64,000 bases of DNA from Atopsyche davidsoni (lineage: Eukaryota; Arthropoda; Insecta; Trichoptera; Hydrobiosidae): positions 7,108,501 to 7,172,500 of the forward strand of contig JAILWY010000002.1 of assembly GCA_022113835.1 (NCBI GenBank), read 5' to 3'. Made by a program: the position numbers and the translations under genes. Numbering within the stretch: the first letter of the stretch is position 1; every line of letters starts with the position of its first letter. Below are positions 1 through 14,684 of the stretch, piece by piece. The notes under the pieces were generated by a model. The model had not been told where the DNA came from. It saw nothing but the letters and a program-made list of their open reading frames with translations, and made no database searches.

Positions 1-1884
1 TTTAATTGCATTTCAAAGTGCAAACGCAAGTTACAGATTATCGTTTATAAATTGTAAGAATCACGGTTGGAGGTGTAAAAATAATAGTCAACAAGATGTT
101 TCATTTTCGTGCAGTGTTGGAAATAAAACGGTAAGTTATATCTCTTAATGACACATTTATTATTTTATTCATATCTTAATATTAAAAAAAAAATACTGCT
201 AGTTAAACTATTTTTTGCTTTGTTTCAGGATGTAACAATATTCGTAAGAGAATATTTTCTCAGCTCTGTTGTTAGTTTGTCTGTTCACAGTTGTCAAAGT
301 GTAAAACTTCACTTGGACTGTGCTAACGTGAGAACAAATATTGTTTTTCAAAATCTACACATTCATGACTGCGGTGACTTAGAGCTGCTACCTACAATCG
401 GGTGTGCAGGGACTCGGACTCCACCAAACATCGTTCTTGAAAATATTCAAAATATACAACTTATTCCAAAAAATACATTTAAAAATCCTGTTCCTGATGT
501 TGACACGATTTGCCTTGGAAGTTATAAAAAATTACAGAGAATTTTTATTAAAAATGTTACCATTGAAGAAATAGATCACGAGGCATTTGTAAATTTAAAT
601 TCACTCAAAGAATTTAAGTTTGAAGATGTTACAATCAAATTGTTAAAAGAACGGGCGATTGATGTGAGCGTGGAAAATGATGGAGAATGTTACATCAAGA
701 GTTCTTTTATCAGTACATTAGCCGCAAATGCAATCAACCTGAAATGTACTGATGCTTTATTGCAAAATAATCATTTTGTTGATATAAGTTCAAATTCACT
801 GAACGTAACTGCTCAAACTATTAAGATATCAAATAATCATATTGATTTGATACAGCCAGAAGGTTTTTCAATATCAGGAAATAATATTGAAATTACTCAT
901 AATAAGTTTTCATTTCTTAAATACGGAGCTTTAATTAATATTCGAGCATTAGATTTGGCAGGTTCCAAGAGCTACACTTTTTCGCATAATGAGGTTAATA
1001 ATCTAGAAGTGGGTTCTTTGTATTTCAATTGGGACTCCTTTAAAACTGGTGAAAGTCAAGTAAAGATAGAGAATAACAGAATTGATTGCAAATGCAATCG
1101 TCTCGCTTGGCTTGTAAACTTTCCGTATTTAGGAGATTCATTCAACTCGGCCGCTGAACTCGGCCAAAGAATATTAGCCCCCATCCATAACAACACTTGT
1201 CTCAAAGCTCCTTGCCACTTGCCAGTCAACATTGTGAAAACTTTAGTTAGCAACAACATGTGTCACTTACCCCTCGAGCTGCGGCTCATGTGTTATCTAT
1301 ATTATGATAGAACTATTAACAATATTTCAACAGAAGAGTTGTATCTCAATTTAAATGTCGATCAAAAAAACAGTTTGCAAGCTGTGGAGAATCCTTCAGA
1401 AAAATATGAAGAATCTGTTTTGAGCGCAACTGAACCTGCTCCAGCTTTTTATGTAATTAAGCCGCAAAATATCCCCACATACAACTCCAGTTCTGAAGAT
1501 TTTACCAACAAAACGTCCACAGGGGGTATCGAATCTACAAGTGAATTTGCTTTGCACGATATAAGCGTTTTTAATGCCAACGATAGCAGTTTACAAGCCA
1601 GGGAGATAATGGATGATTATCCTCTTGACTTGGTCACATACCTCAGGAATCATAACATTCCAAATGTCACCGTAGACAAGATGTTGATGATCAATAGAAA
1701 GAAGACTCCTCACGTATCGGGATTGAATGGTTTACCGGCGGATGTCCGAGACGTGACAAAATCACAGAAATGTCACGATAAGGAGTCCTGCTCCAAGTTC
1801 ATACAGGAAAATAAGAAGATTGCTCTCAATTTTTATAAATATTTGTACTCTCAATTAGGTCCTGAAAAATCACAAAATAATTAA
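1..1884 (+). CDS. Secreted leucine-rich-repeat-like protein, 5' end cut off by the window
   Basis: Two exons are visible. The first is open from base 2 to 130; the second runs 229-1884 and ends in TAA. They are joined by a GT-AG intron (131-228) in phase 0. The first residues in the window (LIAFQSANA) look like the end of a signal peptide, followed by a cysteine-containing segment. The middle (about 340-1080) has irregular leucine/isoleucine-spaced repeats of LRR or beta-helix type. At about 1084-1260 an LRR C-terminal-cap-like cysteine cluster occurs (CKCNRLAWL, then NNTC, APCH and NNMC). The last 200 residues are polar, with several N-glycosylation sequons and no membrane helix, so a secreted protein is likely. 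A polyadenylation signal AATAAA lies at 1974-1979. I do not recognise the specific family and assign no function beyond extracellular binding as an inference. Confidence 0.72.
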
Positions 1885-2173
1885 GTTGTCTTTTTACTAA
1901 TATTATCCTATTCACATATAATATAGAATAGATTTTTTTTCGTCTATAAAATTTATATACATATACTTTAAATAATAAAACTTTATACCGAAGAGAAATT
2001 TTTATTTGTATTTTTTATTTATGTAAGCAGTAGTCTAAGTATTGTCACAATCAAGATGCAAATAATATTGCATCCCACAAAACCATCTCTCATTAATGCA
2101 TATACAAACGAAGTATTCATGGAAACAGAAATAAATATAATATCCCAACACAAAATTAACTATTTAATGTTAA

Positions 2174-3006
<833 letters not shown>

Positions 3007-3129
3007 AGGTAGATTTAAATAATTTTTCTTTTTGTACAAGCGACTAAGCTATGATGAGATGCACTCATTACGTACTATGATTTGTAATCGAGTACTCTAC
3101 ACCAAAGACTTATATATTAAAATATTGTA

Positions 3130-4515
3130 CACCCATACCTCGCTTTATGGCCTAGATACGTTCCACGAAACTTGGCCGCAAAGCGAAAAGCCGTATAAGG
3201 AATCAATTATTCTAAAATTCAATGGGATCGGTTCCTAATTTTTTAAAGATGTAACACTTTTTACACATTCTGGCCATTTTTTTTTTCAAACATGGTTCAT
3301 TGTTGTTAATTTTAATTCCTTCCATGATTCACTGATGCTGTCAACAGCATCCTTGATGTTATTGTTTTTCCAAAATGTTTTAATTGAAGCTTTACCATCG
3401 GTTTCCCTTATAAGTTGTCGGAAAGTTCGGCGTAGGTAATATGCCTTAAAAGTGGCTATTGCACCCTGATCCATTGGTTGGATCAGAGCTGTTGTATTTT
3501 TCGGAAGGTACTCAATCATGATATCTTCAGATAGCTCGGATAAATTAGTAGGATGCCCTGGTGCATTATCCAAAATTAGCAAAGCCTTTATTGTCTCGCA
3601 AATATTTTTTCACTTCTGTACAAAAGTGATTTTTGAACCAATCCTCAAAAATAGCTTTAGTCATCCAAGCTTTCTTGTTGGATTTCCATATGACGGGTAA
3701 TTGATTTTTATTTAGTCCTTTAAGAGGCCTTGGATTTTCGGACAAATATATTAAAAGTCGTTTTAGCTTAAAATCTCCCGCGGCATTTACACCAAGTAGC
3801 AAAGTCAATCGTTCTTTAGACACCTTATAACCAGGCGTAGATTTTTCGGTTTTTGAAATGTACGTGCAATCAGGCATTTGCTTCCAATAAAGCCCTGTTT
3901 CGTCTACATTAAACACTTGTTCAGGTTTATAACCACCTCTTTCAATAATTCCCTTTAAAATGTTGGGATATTCCTTAGGCCTCATCGGCGCTAGCTGCTT
4001 CACCTTTCATTTTCAAATTATGCAAATTAAATCTATTTTTAAATTTTTCAAACCATCCTCGGCTTGCTTGGAATGTGACATCTTCAGCAGATTCATCGGT
4101 ATCTCCATTCTTCAAATTTTCGAAAATACTTAAAGCTTTTTCCTGGATAGTCATTTGACTCATTGGCATTCTCTGTTTGTTACTGTCCTCAATCCATATA
4201 ATCAATAGTTAAAATAAGTTTAATAAAAAAATACATATTAAATTTTTTTAATTTGTACATACATACATATGTACTTACGTACAAAAAATTTCCTAATTAT
4301 TTCCAGTTAATGTGTAACAATCAGTAATAAATATGTGCATAAAACACTCACAGACAAGTCTAAACCAGCCGCTCTATGAGCACACACTGAATAAGGCTCG
4401 TAAACAAAATAACATTGACAAAAAGTTTTTTTTGCTGTTATAGCGAAATATTTTAGGCCGTAAATCGAAAACATGCCTCAATTGAAAAGAGCGGCCGTAT
4501 AGCGAGGTATGGGCG
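3130..4515 (-). mobile_element. Tigger/pogo-type DNA transposon, inactivated
   Basis: The element is about 1.39 kb, flanked by TA on both sides (3128-3129 and 4516-4517). Its terminal inverted repeats read CACCCATACCTCGCTTTATG at the left and, on the reverse strand, CGCCCATACCTCGCTATACG at the right. The reverse strand encodes a transposase with a Tc5/CENP-B-type helix-turn-helix segment, then a DDE domain with NVDETG, ILDNAPGHP and MDQGAI, the acidic triad of the pogo/Tigger/jerky group. It is broken by two frameshifts, near 3975-3985 and near 3580, so it cannot make a full transposase. It sits 124 bases after the TMEM245 stop codon, probably in that gene's 3' UTR or downstream flank. Confidence 0.88.
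3286..4205 (-). pseudogene. Tigger/pogo transposase, frameshifted
   Basis: Three overlapping reading-frame pieces cover the transposase in order: 4205-3975 (DNA-binding part, ending GEAASADEA), 4003-3566 (DDE core with VFNVDETGLYWK) and 3582-3286 (ILDNAPGHP, LPKNTTALIQPMDQG). Adjacent pieces overlap in different frames and family-like sequence continues across each overlap, which fits single-base indels and not introns. No start codon with a full N-terminus is visible in one frame. It is a relic of the transposon described for 3130-4515. Confidence 0.85.
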
Positions 4516-7500
4516 TATTTACATGGGAATAATAAAAATCCTTTGCAACAATACCAATGCTATTTATGTAATGGCTTAATAGTTATAATGAAAAATAACA
4601 ATAATATAAAACAAACATTTTTAGGGAATGTAAACATATTTAAAACATTTGCTTTAATAATTAACTCTACTTATTCCATTTCTTTATATCTTATTCACAT
4701 TTCTTTATATCTTTAAAGAAGGTAAGTAGTAACTAACACTTAAAGTTTATTATTCTTTTTTTGCAGAATGGATCGATTTTTATAACTTAATATTTGAAAA
4801 AAATTCTATTGTGTAGTGTAACTACCAACTGATCAAGAAAAGCAGTGATTTTACTTATAAATGCTCTAAGCATGATTTAATAACTACCTCTCTAATTATA
4901 AAATTAGCCAAAAGCACGAATTTAATCCTCGCTTGGACATCTATGACACAAACACACATCAGGGAATAATATTGTAGAAAATCAACAATATCGCAAAACA
5001 TTGTTATTCTTTCCTAAATACACGATGCATGTTTAACCTATAATAAAATGTACCTTTATACTAATATTGATTTACCAATAATAATGATAAAACAATAATA
5101 TATAACTTCACACTAGTCATACATAATATTAAGCACAAATGCTAGCGTTAACATCAATAAAACGGTATAATAATTATTTGGCTTGATACTTGAGTGGTTT
5201 AGATCACCGATCCCTGTCCAGGTTGGCGAAATTCAAACTGATGTGTTTTGGATCACTCCGTTTCAATTTGGTCGAAGACAATAGTTTGTATTGACATTGC
5301 ATGTCTCATTACAAATTATGTTATATTTAATTATGAAATATTTGCTGTACAATTAGTCTTATAAATATATTGTGTATTATTTGGTTGACCGTCCTTTATT
5401 TCGAAAGCATTTAGTATATTTTATAAAAAATATCAAACTTAAAGGAATTGTGGTTCTTCCATGAAATTTTGTCTATTTTACTAAAAACACTTGTCATTTT
5501 TTCATTTATGGAAAACTATAAATATAATGCCATCAAGTCCATGTTCAGTCTATATTAAAATAGCATTGACGTAAAATCCTAATCATGCTTAGTAACGTTA
5601 CTATGTTAAAGTACTTTCTAACTACTATCAGATTACCACATTTTGCCTACTAGAATATTTTCACGCATGTGATGAGGTTGATACTAACACATTATTTGCA
5701 TTTTTTCTGCTCTTAAAAGGAATGCATGAATCTCTTTCCGATAGTATATTAAAAAAAAAAAATTATTTGACCTTTCAATAACAATAAAACCGCCATACTT
5801 CTGATAGTTTCCAGATTCCAAAAAAATTTAATTATATTTTTGTTTATTCAGGTATAAAGCAATATTATCTGCAAAACATTTAATTATTTGATGAAATTCA
5901 TTGGAAGGTGGAATAATATTATTAGTTGGTATTTTATGAAATTTGCATTTGTTTTTAGTAATATATAAGAGCAAAAAGATGCATTATTGCAAAAATAATG
6001 TAGAATCTTAGTTATATGTCACAAACCAAATTTTGGTACTGTATTTTTACATGCGACAACAATACTATGATAACAAGTTCCCTGATTTCTATGTAAAAGT
6101 ACTTTCAGGCTAATTGAAATATTAAAACTTATTAAATTAGTAGTTTTACAGCAGTTTTGTTTATTTTATATGCAAACCAATCTTTCAAAAGCATTTTACT
6201 TATGTTACCATAAGATTGGTCTTTTTTTAGTATTAATATTGCTAGACTGGCAATATGGGAGCTGAGCTCTCTTAAATTTTTTTGTTAATAACAGCATGCT
6301 GTACGATTAGCTCAAAAAGTGTGATTTAATAATTAATAGTACCGCAGCTACAACTAATCATTAATTGTTACTTATTATTTGTAATAGCTTATATCCTCTT
6401 AAATAGTTGTTATAGTCATTATAAAATAATGCTTATAAGTAATATTAAAACGTAGTTGATAGAAAGCCTATACTTGAACTCAGAGGTGCTAAACTTTTAT
6501 TTTATAAATAGTCGCTTTTTAAATTGCACTGCCCAGAAGAATTTAATTCATTCAATTATTTTTGTATGCATAGCTATCGCTGGGTTTGTGCAAAATATTG
6601 TTGCTATGCATAATTGTTTTAATAAATATTTTTGAGTTTGTTATTTGATGTTGCGATGGAAAAGTTTTTTCCCAAAAATTAAAGTACATATATATCAACA
6701 ACCAAGAATGTAAAAGGTTTATTTTATGTTACCCATAACACAATATATTGACGTCACATTTTTTTCTGAGGTATTGTTTTAATTGTCAAAACAATATTAC
6801 AGGTAGCTACAATGAAACTAAACTGAAATATATTTGTGAAAATTTCTATTACACATACATTTTTTATGTGTTAAATGTATTTTTTTTAGATCAAAAAGTA
6901 TTATATTTTAAATCAGCAAATCACTTAAGAGTGCTTGATAATTGATAATGTTTAATTTAAATTTTAAAATAAATCCATCTTTGATAATTCATTTTTATTT
7001 TCTAGTATTTAACCATCTATATTTAAACTGTCGATTTTCAAAATTTCACAATAAATTGAGATGGTTTATGTTTGCAGTATTATTCAAAGATTCATAAAAA
7101 AATACTAGTATTTTTTTGGAAACTGAATCACCATTATTTTTAGTCTTTATTTTGTGTGAAATAAATTCCATCTGATGTATATGCTTACAAAAATAAAAAA
7201 TTGATGCAATTTTTTTCTGAAAGTATTTAGCGTTTACGTTAGAAAAATTGTGTATTTTTGGTCTCATGCCGTTATAGAAGCTGTTATAAAAACTCTTATG
7301 ATGTTTTTAATAATATTTCAATTAAATGTAGATATGTGCTTTTTACTGTGCATAATATGTTGACCATTATAAATTAAATGTGAGTAATATTTTTATTTTT
7401 AAATGGAATTATTTTTTATTGTTAGTTTTTTATACACTTATGTTAGATTTTTGATAAACAGTGTTTCAAAACTCTCGGTACCCATCAATTTTTAAATGTA

Positions 7501-9998
7501 TGTACTTACTTATTACTTAATTTTTCTGTAGTCCAGAATTATTTTATTATGAGTCTTACATTTGAACTTTTTTTATTTTATTTGCAATGAAAAGCAAACC
7601 TACATTTTACACTCTAAAGCTTGGGATTCCGAACATGGTTAAAGGTACTGGAGACATACATTCTCTTTGCGTGTATATCAATTTATATTAGCATTGTTGC
7701 ACTAAATGATTATCTATTTATAATAATTTATTATAATATATGTGGTATTATAGTCACTCCAATTTAGGAGATTAGATAGAGTTCTGGTATAATATTTTTG
7801 CTTTCTAGCTATACCCCGGTCAATAAATTGAATACCTAATATTTATTGTGTCGTAACAGATAATTCAATCAATACCTCATTTATGACTAAAGTTTTATTG
7901 TTAAGCAAACTTGGTTTAGAATTTTGGTTAGAACAAAAAAATATTAATCAAATGTCAATTAGTCGCTTTGTGACACACCTGAAAATTATTTTCAACGAGG
8001 CTATGAAACTTGAGTGGGAAAAATGGTTGTTTTAGTCATTTGTGGACTAATTTAATGTAAGGGTAAAATGGTGGATGTAGAAGTAACCATGTATTATTTT
8101 ATTATTCTTAATTTGTTTTTATGTATTTACAGCTATTATACGACAATACTAGTCAATTACATTAAAAGTAATGTTGTTAAAAATCTCAAAGACCATTCTA
8201 CATTTTTTTATATGAAAGAAAGCAGTGTTTTTTTTAATCATAATTAGTACTGAAAAATGTTATCCAAATGTGGCTGAAATTCTTTTCTACTTAATTTGTA
8301 ATACAAGATGCTTAATTACTCAAAATATAACTGTCACTTAGACCTCTCTCCTTTTTACTATTCATTTTATTTTAAACGATACCAGAAGTGCCACTGATAT
8401 CTTTTTGCAGTTGCATTGAATGTGTTTATTATGAGCCGACTTTCAGAATGTGCGACTGGCCTATGAAATGTAAAAACATACTTATGTCAAAGTTACAACG
8501 CCGAGCTTTCCACATAAGTGTGTTTAACATAGACCATGATGCAACATTTACGCTATGTATTTATTACTGTGATTTAATAATCTGTAATTCTGTTATGTAT
8601 TTTTATAAAATTTCTTGACATGGAGTTTACCAGGGCCTAGCTAAAAATGGGCAGATTTGATGTCATACGCTGTAAAACAGTATAAAAAGCCACGTATTTT
8701 GTGGTATTTAGTATATTACATCACTTATGATAAAGCAATACCTCATATACAATAATTTTGTGAAACAATAAAGTTTTTTTTTTCTAGATTGTACTATGAA
8801 AATAAGTCTAACGTATTATCGTCCAAAAACCTATTTCCATAGGTAAATTTAGCTTTGTAACAATACTTTATTAAATCCTTCTACTATATTTTAAATATGA
8901 CTGCATAGTAATTTTGCCTCCTGTATTGAGTTATTGCTTTATCATTATATTCTGTTAATGCAAATTCTCAATTTCCGTCCACCAAATTTGATTTAGACAA
9001 ATAATTTTGCATTGATGTGATTCAGCTATGCGAGAGAGTTTCAACAATCAGCATAGTTTTACATTTGTCTTGAAATCAAACACTAGTCGACATAAGTCGG
9101 TATCTATTCATTTTTTAATTTCCAAGTTGTGATTTTTTTTGCAAATAGCATGATGTATTTCATATCTTAATTTTTTTATAAGCTTTTTGTAACTTTTGTA
9201 AAGATTGGCATAACACAAGTAAAGGCTTTTGAATGTGAATTATTTTTATTTTTAAAACATTGTGCATGAGAAATTTGGAAGTGATTCCCATTTGCATAGT
9301 AGTCCAATAAACAACACGGACTCATTCAAGTAAAATATTTTTACAAAGCCCGAAGAATGGAAAAATGAATGGCCACGTAGGTAGAGTGGAATCCTTCAGT
9401 ATTATGTCTAGTTTTGGAAATTTCTACTATACATTAAACGATAAATGTTGTGCAGTTGAAGTTGCATTAGCAAACTCTATGAAGCATTTTTAAGATGGTC
9501 CTTGTAGTAGAATTAACTGTCTCATGGTAATTAAGTAACAATCAGTTAAAATCAAATAAATACATTAATCTTTCCATCATGAGGAATGACTTCGTAGTCA
9601 TTGATATGCAGTTTTTTTGGTTGATCGGGAAGGTTATTGCCTTATTTATTGGAAGTGTATCAAAGGCTGCAATTGTAGCCTCCTATCAGATCTGGTTGTG
9701 TAGAGTAGACATGCGGAAGTAGTATGAGCATTATGGCTGTGAAAGGATCTTTCAAACACACCCTGAGAGTTACAAGACTCTGGACTTCACCCAAGGCACC
9801 AGGTAATGATTCATGACAAACTAATTTGAGTGAAAAAACAGTAATATTGTCCCTATATTAAAAACAGCCTATTAGTATTTTAACTACAGTCTATCAGGGA
9901 ACCTGGTTTAAGTCCTGATAAATACTTTTTTTAAATTGGAGTATAAAGGAGTTTTAAAATGTTTAAAAAATATACATTTTCTTATTCGTCAACAATCA
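4516..9998. other. AT-rich intergenic or 3'-UTR stretch without a recognisable gene
   Basis: About 5.5 kb of AT-rich sequence. Reading frames in it are short, low in complexity and not related to any protein I recognise. Several AATAAA motifs occur on the plus strand (for example near 8768 and 9307), so part of it could be a very long TMEM245 3' UTR, but nothing in the sequence proves it. I saw no transposon ends, tRNA or hairpin clear enough to list. Confidence 0.5.
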
Positions 9999-10004
9999 TT
10001 TATT
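9999..10004 (-). terminator. Polyadenylation signal of TFIIF alpha
   Basis: AATAAA on the minus strand, about 230 bases after the TFIIF alpha stop codon at 10234. Confidence 0.6.
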
Positions 10005-10233
10005 ATAAAATATTGTCACAAATTTTAAATGGGATTTTATGGTGAAGAATAAAATATATAAGTGAAGCCCCAACAATAATCAATTTTCCATTCATATATT
10101 CAGCTGTTAATAAATGTCTACTGAAATAGGGTTTGCAAAGAACTCGAGAAGAATATATCATTTCACTATATTAGTGAATGGATATGACAACTTGATCATA
10201 TCCAGAGTTAGCTTTAAAGAAGTCAAACATGAA

Positions 10234-13200
10234 CTAAGGCTTAATACTGAGGTACATCTTTCCTTTGATTGTCTGTTTAACAGGATTTATTCTCTTCAAA
10301 ATTTGAGTCATTGTTTCTACGAGACGATCACTCGACACTCCAGACTTCCTCTGCTTGAACTTTGTAAGAAGTTCTGTTGTAGTCATCGGCTTACGAGCAA
10401 GATAACGACGAACGGCTTGCTCTGACACTCCTCCTTCTCCACTGTAAAAAGTTAAATTACTTAGTCATAGGAACAAGAATGGTAGTAATTCAATAAGTTC
10501 TGATTATTTATGTTAATACAAAATAAACTAATATTTTATACATATTAGAGCCTAAAATGGGTTTGCCATACTGCCAGGCACATGGCAGGACTAAACCGAA
10601 GTTTCTTTACCTTGGGACAGGATCAAAGCGTGGTCGCTTTGAGGGAGGCCCCACATTGGAGGTCCCGGCATTTGCTATGGCTGAAGCCGCAGCCGGAGTG
10701 GAGCCCTTAGAGCTTGTGCTAGGGCCCGAAGACGAAGCCGGAATGGGAGTTCCTGACCGAGAATTGCTGGAAAGGAATATAGTATTATCAATCAAACAAA
10801 TTTAACAGTATTTCACACAAAAAAAATCTATCTAGATAAATTATATATAAAAACGCAATGTGCGTGAGATGGCCAAAAATTGCAACAAATACACAATCTT
10901 ATATTGAAAAAGCGTAACAGCCATAAAAAAGGCAGGACGCACCAAGATTACAATTTTGACTACGATCCAATCAATTGTACTACAAAGTTATTATTTTTTG
11001 TGTTAGGGAAAATTTTTCACACCACGGCCATCGTTCTGTAAAATAGTAATTTTTTTCTAAATGAAATTCCACGTAGGCAGCTCTTTATCCCAAGACTACA
11101 TGAAACTAAACAAAAATCATGGGGTTGGATTAAAACATCATCACTGTGTCCCAAATATTCTAACTACTATGTTAAATAATGTATTTCGTATTACCTCTTA
11201 GAGGCTGATTTCTTAGAATTCTTAGTCGGTTTTGCCGGAGAATCATTATCTGAATCAGAGCTCAACTCACTGCTGGAATCTGTAAAATAATCAATTAGAA
11301 TTTATATGTTTACGTCATATTTACATTACATTATTTTTACACCGTAAAATAATTATAAATTTAAGTCACAATATTAACCTTTTTTAACCGGGGTAGTTTC
11401 AACTTTTTCTGATTTCTTTTCTTTCTCTTTTGTTTCTTTCTTTTCTTCATCTTCACTGGTTTTACCTTTTTCTTCTTCATCAGAATCTTCATCTGAAGTA
11501 AGAAGCTTCCTACCAAATAAAATCATTATATATGAATATAAGCGGAAATTTTTTTTCAGATATTTTATTACTTTATAAATACTAACCTCAAGGCATCTTC
11601 TTCTGCCACAGATTTAAGCTCCTTGTTTGCTTTCCCTTCCTCGTCTGAATGACTAAACACATTGAGAAAATTAATTACTTAGATATATTTATAAATACAT
11701 CTATTAAAAAAAAAAGATGGCATTTAAGTCAATACACAATGTAATGAAGATAAAAAAAATTATAAACTTCATTAATATTACGTACCTATCTGATGAATCT
11801 GAAATATAATCCCTTTCTCTCCCTTCTTCGTCACCGTCATCGCTCTCTTCTACTGCCTCGTCTTGCACAGCACGTTTCTTCTTCTTTTTATTAGCAGCTC
11901 CTAATCACAGAAAATTTAGATTTTTTAATATGCATATAGGCGTTCAATCCAGATATGTTAGACATGTTCGGCCTATTGATCATGAATTTACACCATGTTT
12001 ATGAATTATTACTGTACCTTTCTTAGCTTTCTTTTTACTTTCTTTAGAATCACTGTCCTCCTTTTCTTTATCTTTATCTTCTTCAGATGCAGAAGAATCA
12101 TCGGCAGAATCCATCCATTCGTCCATATCAGATATTTTCAACTCTGTAATAAATTTAATCAATTAAATAAAAAAGATATAGTGCATAACTTGATTAAAAT
12201 GTATTATTTACAAAATAAGCGATGTCATTATCTAGTATAAAATAAGGATTACCTTTAGCTTTAGGGGCTTTAGTTTTTTTATCATCAGGATCGTCTATGT
12301 CACCGTCAGCCTCTTCGCCTCTCATTCGTTTTCTCCACATGAGAGAGAAGAAATTCATAACCTTGTTGCGCCTAAATATGCAAAAAAAAAATAAATAAAC
12401 TGAACACTCCCATGCAAAGATGACAATATAATTATAACTATCAATATTTACCGGCCAAATTCTTGTTCAGCTTCTTCGGCTGATAAGGCTTTGTACCGTT
12501 GAATTGGCTGAAAATTGTACCTAAAATATTTAAAATGTTTAATAACAGGGTTTTTTTTAAATATTTAAAAGACGAATTTTGCTGAATCATCATCTAAAAT
12601 GTATTATTTTCAATTACAATTACAATAGTTATTATCAATCATAAGAACAGCTAACAAAGTATAATTACCATTCCTGAAGAGGATACGCTTCAATGGCACC
12701 ATCAGGGGCATGTGTGAACACATAGTAAGCAGCATTTTCCGAAACTCCACCTTCACGAATGCCTTTGAACCTATAAAATGGAACATTTTTAATTTTACAC
12801 ATTTAAAAAATTTATTGCTTAAATTTATTACCAAGATTAATGTGGTTTCATCTCACTTCTTGCCGGTTTTACCGCCAACCTTGAGAATCCAGGGCTGGTC
12901 GTCAGGTCGGTAGCGCCGAGCTGTGATACCAAACTTCTTGCGCCGAGCCTCCTCCCTAGCATCTCTACCAAACTCAGAGCCAGCGCCAAATCTGAAAGGC
13001 AGATATTATCAAAACAAATTTTTACAAATGTTCTTATAGATAAGATGCTCACATCACAGTGCCTTCAAAGGAAAAAAATATATTTATAACATGTATTTTC
13101 TCCATAACTTAGAGAACTTACATTATATTTGGACACAGAAAACTATTGAGACTTTGCTTCCGTTGTCAAAAACTCATTTATGTGAACAGATCTATTAATT

Positions 13201-14030
13201 TGCAGTTCATATAACTTACAATCCTGTTATTTAAATAGCTACATGTTCGAGTGAGTGTATGCATGATTAACCTTATTGATGTAACAAAGTAAAATGAGAT
13301 AATTAAACATACCTGCATTCAAATTCATCATATGTACAAAGGTGTGCTTCAGTCTTAAGTTATGTCTAATTTCTAATTGTGTTATATTTTATGAATTTTG
13401 AATGTGTTAAGTAAAAATTCTGGTACACGATGCATCCCAACACAAAATACTTTACTGTGAAAGAATGTACTCATATATTTTGCTACAGCTACAGTAGCAT
13501 ATGTTTGTTTTTATTCATACTAAAAGACATTGAAGATCAGGTGAAAATTATTTTGATTCTTACTTAGGTTGGTCTTCATCGAACCCTCTATATTCTTTCA
13601 TGTTATTTTCTCTTTCCATTTTGACCTGTGACCATTTTGCAAAGTCTACATTGAGGGTTGCATTGAATCTCATTACATGATGTTTCTTTTTAACGTTTTT
13701 CGGTACTCTTATTTTGAATTCTTGCACAGAAGTTCCAGGTGTAGGAGGCGGGCCCTGAAATAAACCCATACTTTTAATTATTATTTATTGGTAAACAGTA
13801 AATACATATAATATTTATTATGAACAAGGTTCATAAGAATATTAGCTAATTTGGTTTCAAATCAAAGTTAACTGTTGTTTTTGCAATTCAAATGTTTATT
13901 TTTATAAAACTTAGTGTGTTTAGCTGAATAAAATATTAAATTAGTGTATAAAAAATATTAAATCAATCAAAAAATGTATACGTTTGATAACCTTAAATTA
14001 ACGCATAAAACTTACCGATCCTGATGCCAT
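10234..14030 (-). CDS. TfIIFalpha: General transcription factor IIF subunit 1 (TFIIF alpha, RAP74)
   Basis: RAP74 binds RNA polymerase II with RAP30, and acts in initiation and elongation; its C-terminal winged helix binds the phosphatase FCP1. Thirteen exons close in phase: 14030-14016, 13754-13564, 12991-12857, 12770-12669, 12520-12452, 12371-12253, 12143-12018, 11900-11786, 11652-11587, 11509-11379, 11279-11195, 10766-10611 and 10441-10234, giving 505 residues, close to the human length of about 517. The N-terminal dimerisation region (VQEFKIRVPKN, FNATLNVDFAKW, WILKVGGKTGKK, EAYPLQEW) is followed by a long acidic/lysine-rich linker. The C-terminus SEQAVRRYLARKPMTTTELL is the winged-helix domain. 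The first coding exon carries only MASGS. The gene is divergent from RGP1 with 654 bases between start codons. All key regions are intact. Confidence 0.95.
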
Positions 14031-14684
14031 AATGAAGAATTTTAAACAATTAAGTGTGATCGATTCTATCAAAATAAGCACTGCTTTCGAGAAACCTGAA
14101 TTACGGTTTCGATTAAATTACTAATTTACACCATTTTATGTTCTAAAATAACATAACAGCATAAAATACGGGCAACTGAATAAGCCGAAAGCCGTCTTAG
14201 TCGGCAACGTATGAAAAGTCAAAATTGTGTCATAGACAACAAGATCTTTTTTTAAATATATTTTTCTTTCTCAATAAATTGTAAATATTTTAGGGTAATT
14301 CACCATTTTTTTTTAACATCAGTTGTTTTCAGATGGCCCAGTTTTTCGATATAACAATTTTATTTCTATTGAATTTGTTTTAGAAACTATTTTGTGAAAT
14401 GCAAAATATCAAGGAAATTGTCTATTAAAAATTTTGACACTACAATAAACTGACGTCTGACGTTGTCAATCTGTCAAACCGACCATCAAGCCAATTGAAT
14501 ATACCAATTATAACTTTTTGTGTGCAATTTTTTAGTACTGAAGATCTTTTGTTTGATACTAAAAATTTAAAATATGTATTGCACAACATTTTGTCATTAA
14601 AATAATTTTAATAATACATTGTCGTATGTGCAATATTTTATCACACATAAATATATTTCAGTTTTGTAATATATAAATGACAAC
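14031..14684. promoter_or_regulatory. Bidirectional promoter region of TFIIF alpha and RGP1
   Basis: Only 654 bases separate the two divergent start codons, so both promoters and 5' UTRs must lie here. No clear TATA box can be assigned, which fits housekeeping genes. This is an inference from gene arrangement. Confidence 0.6.

Noticed and set aside
10114..10425. 103-codon plus-strand frame
   Set aside because: Antisense to the winged-helix exon of TFIIF alpha.
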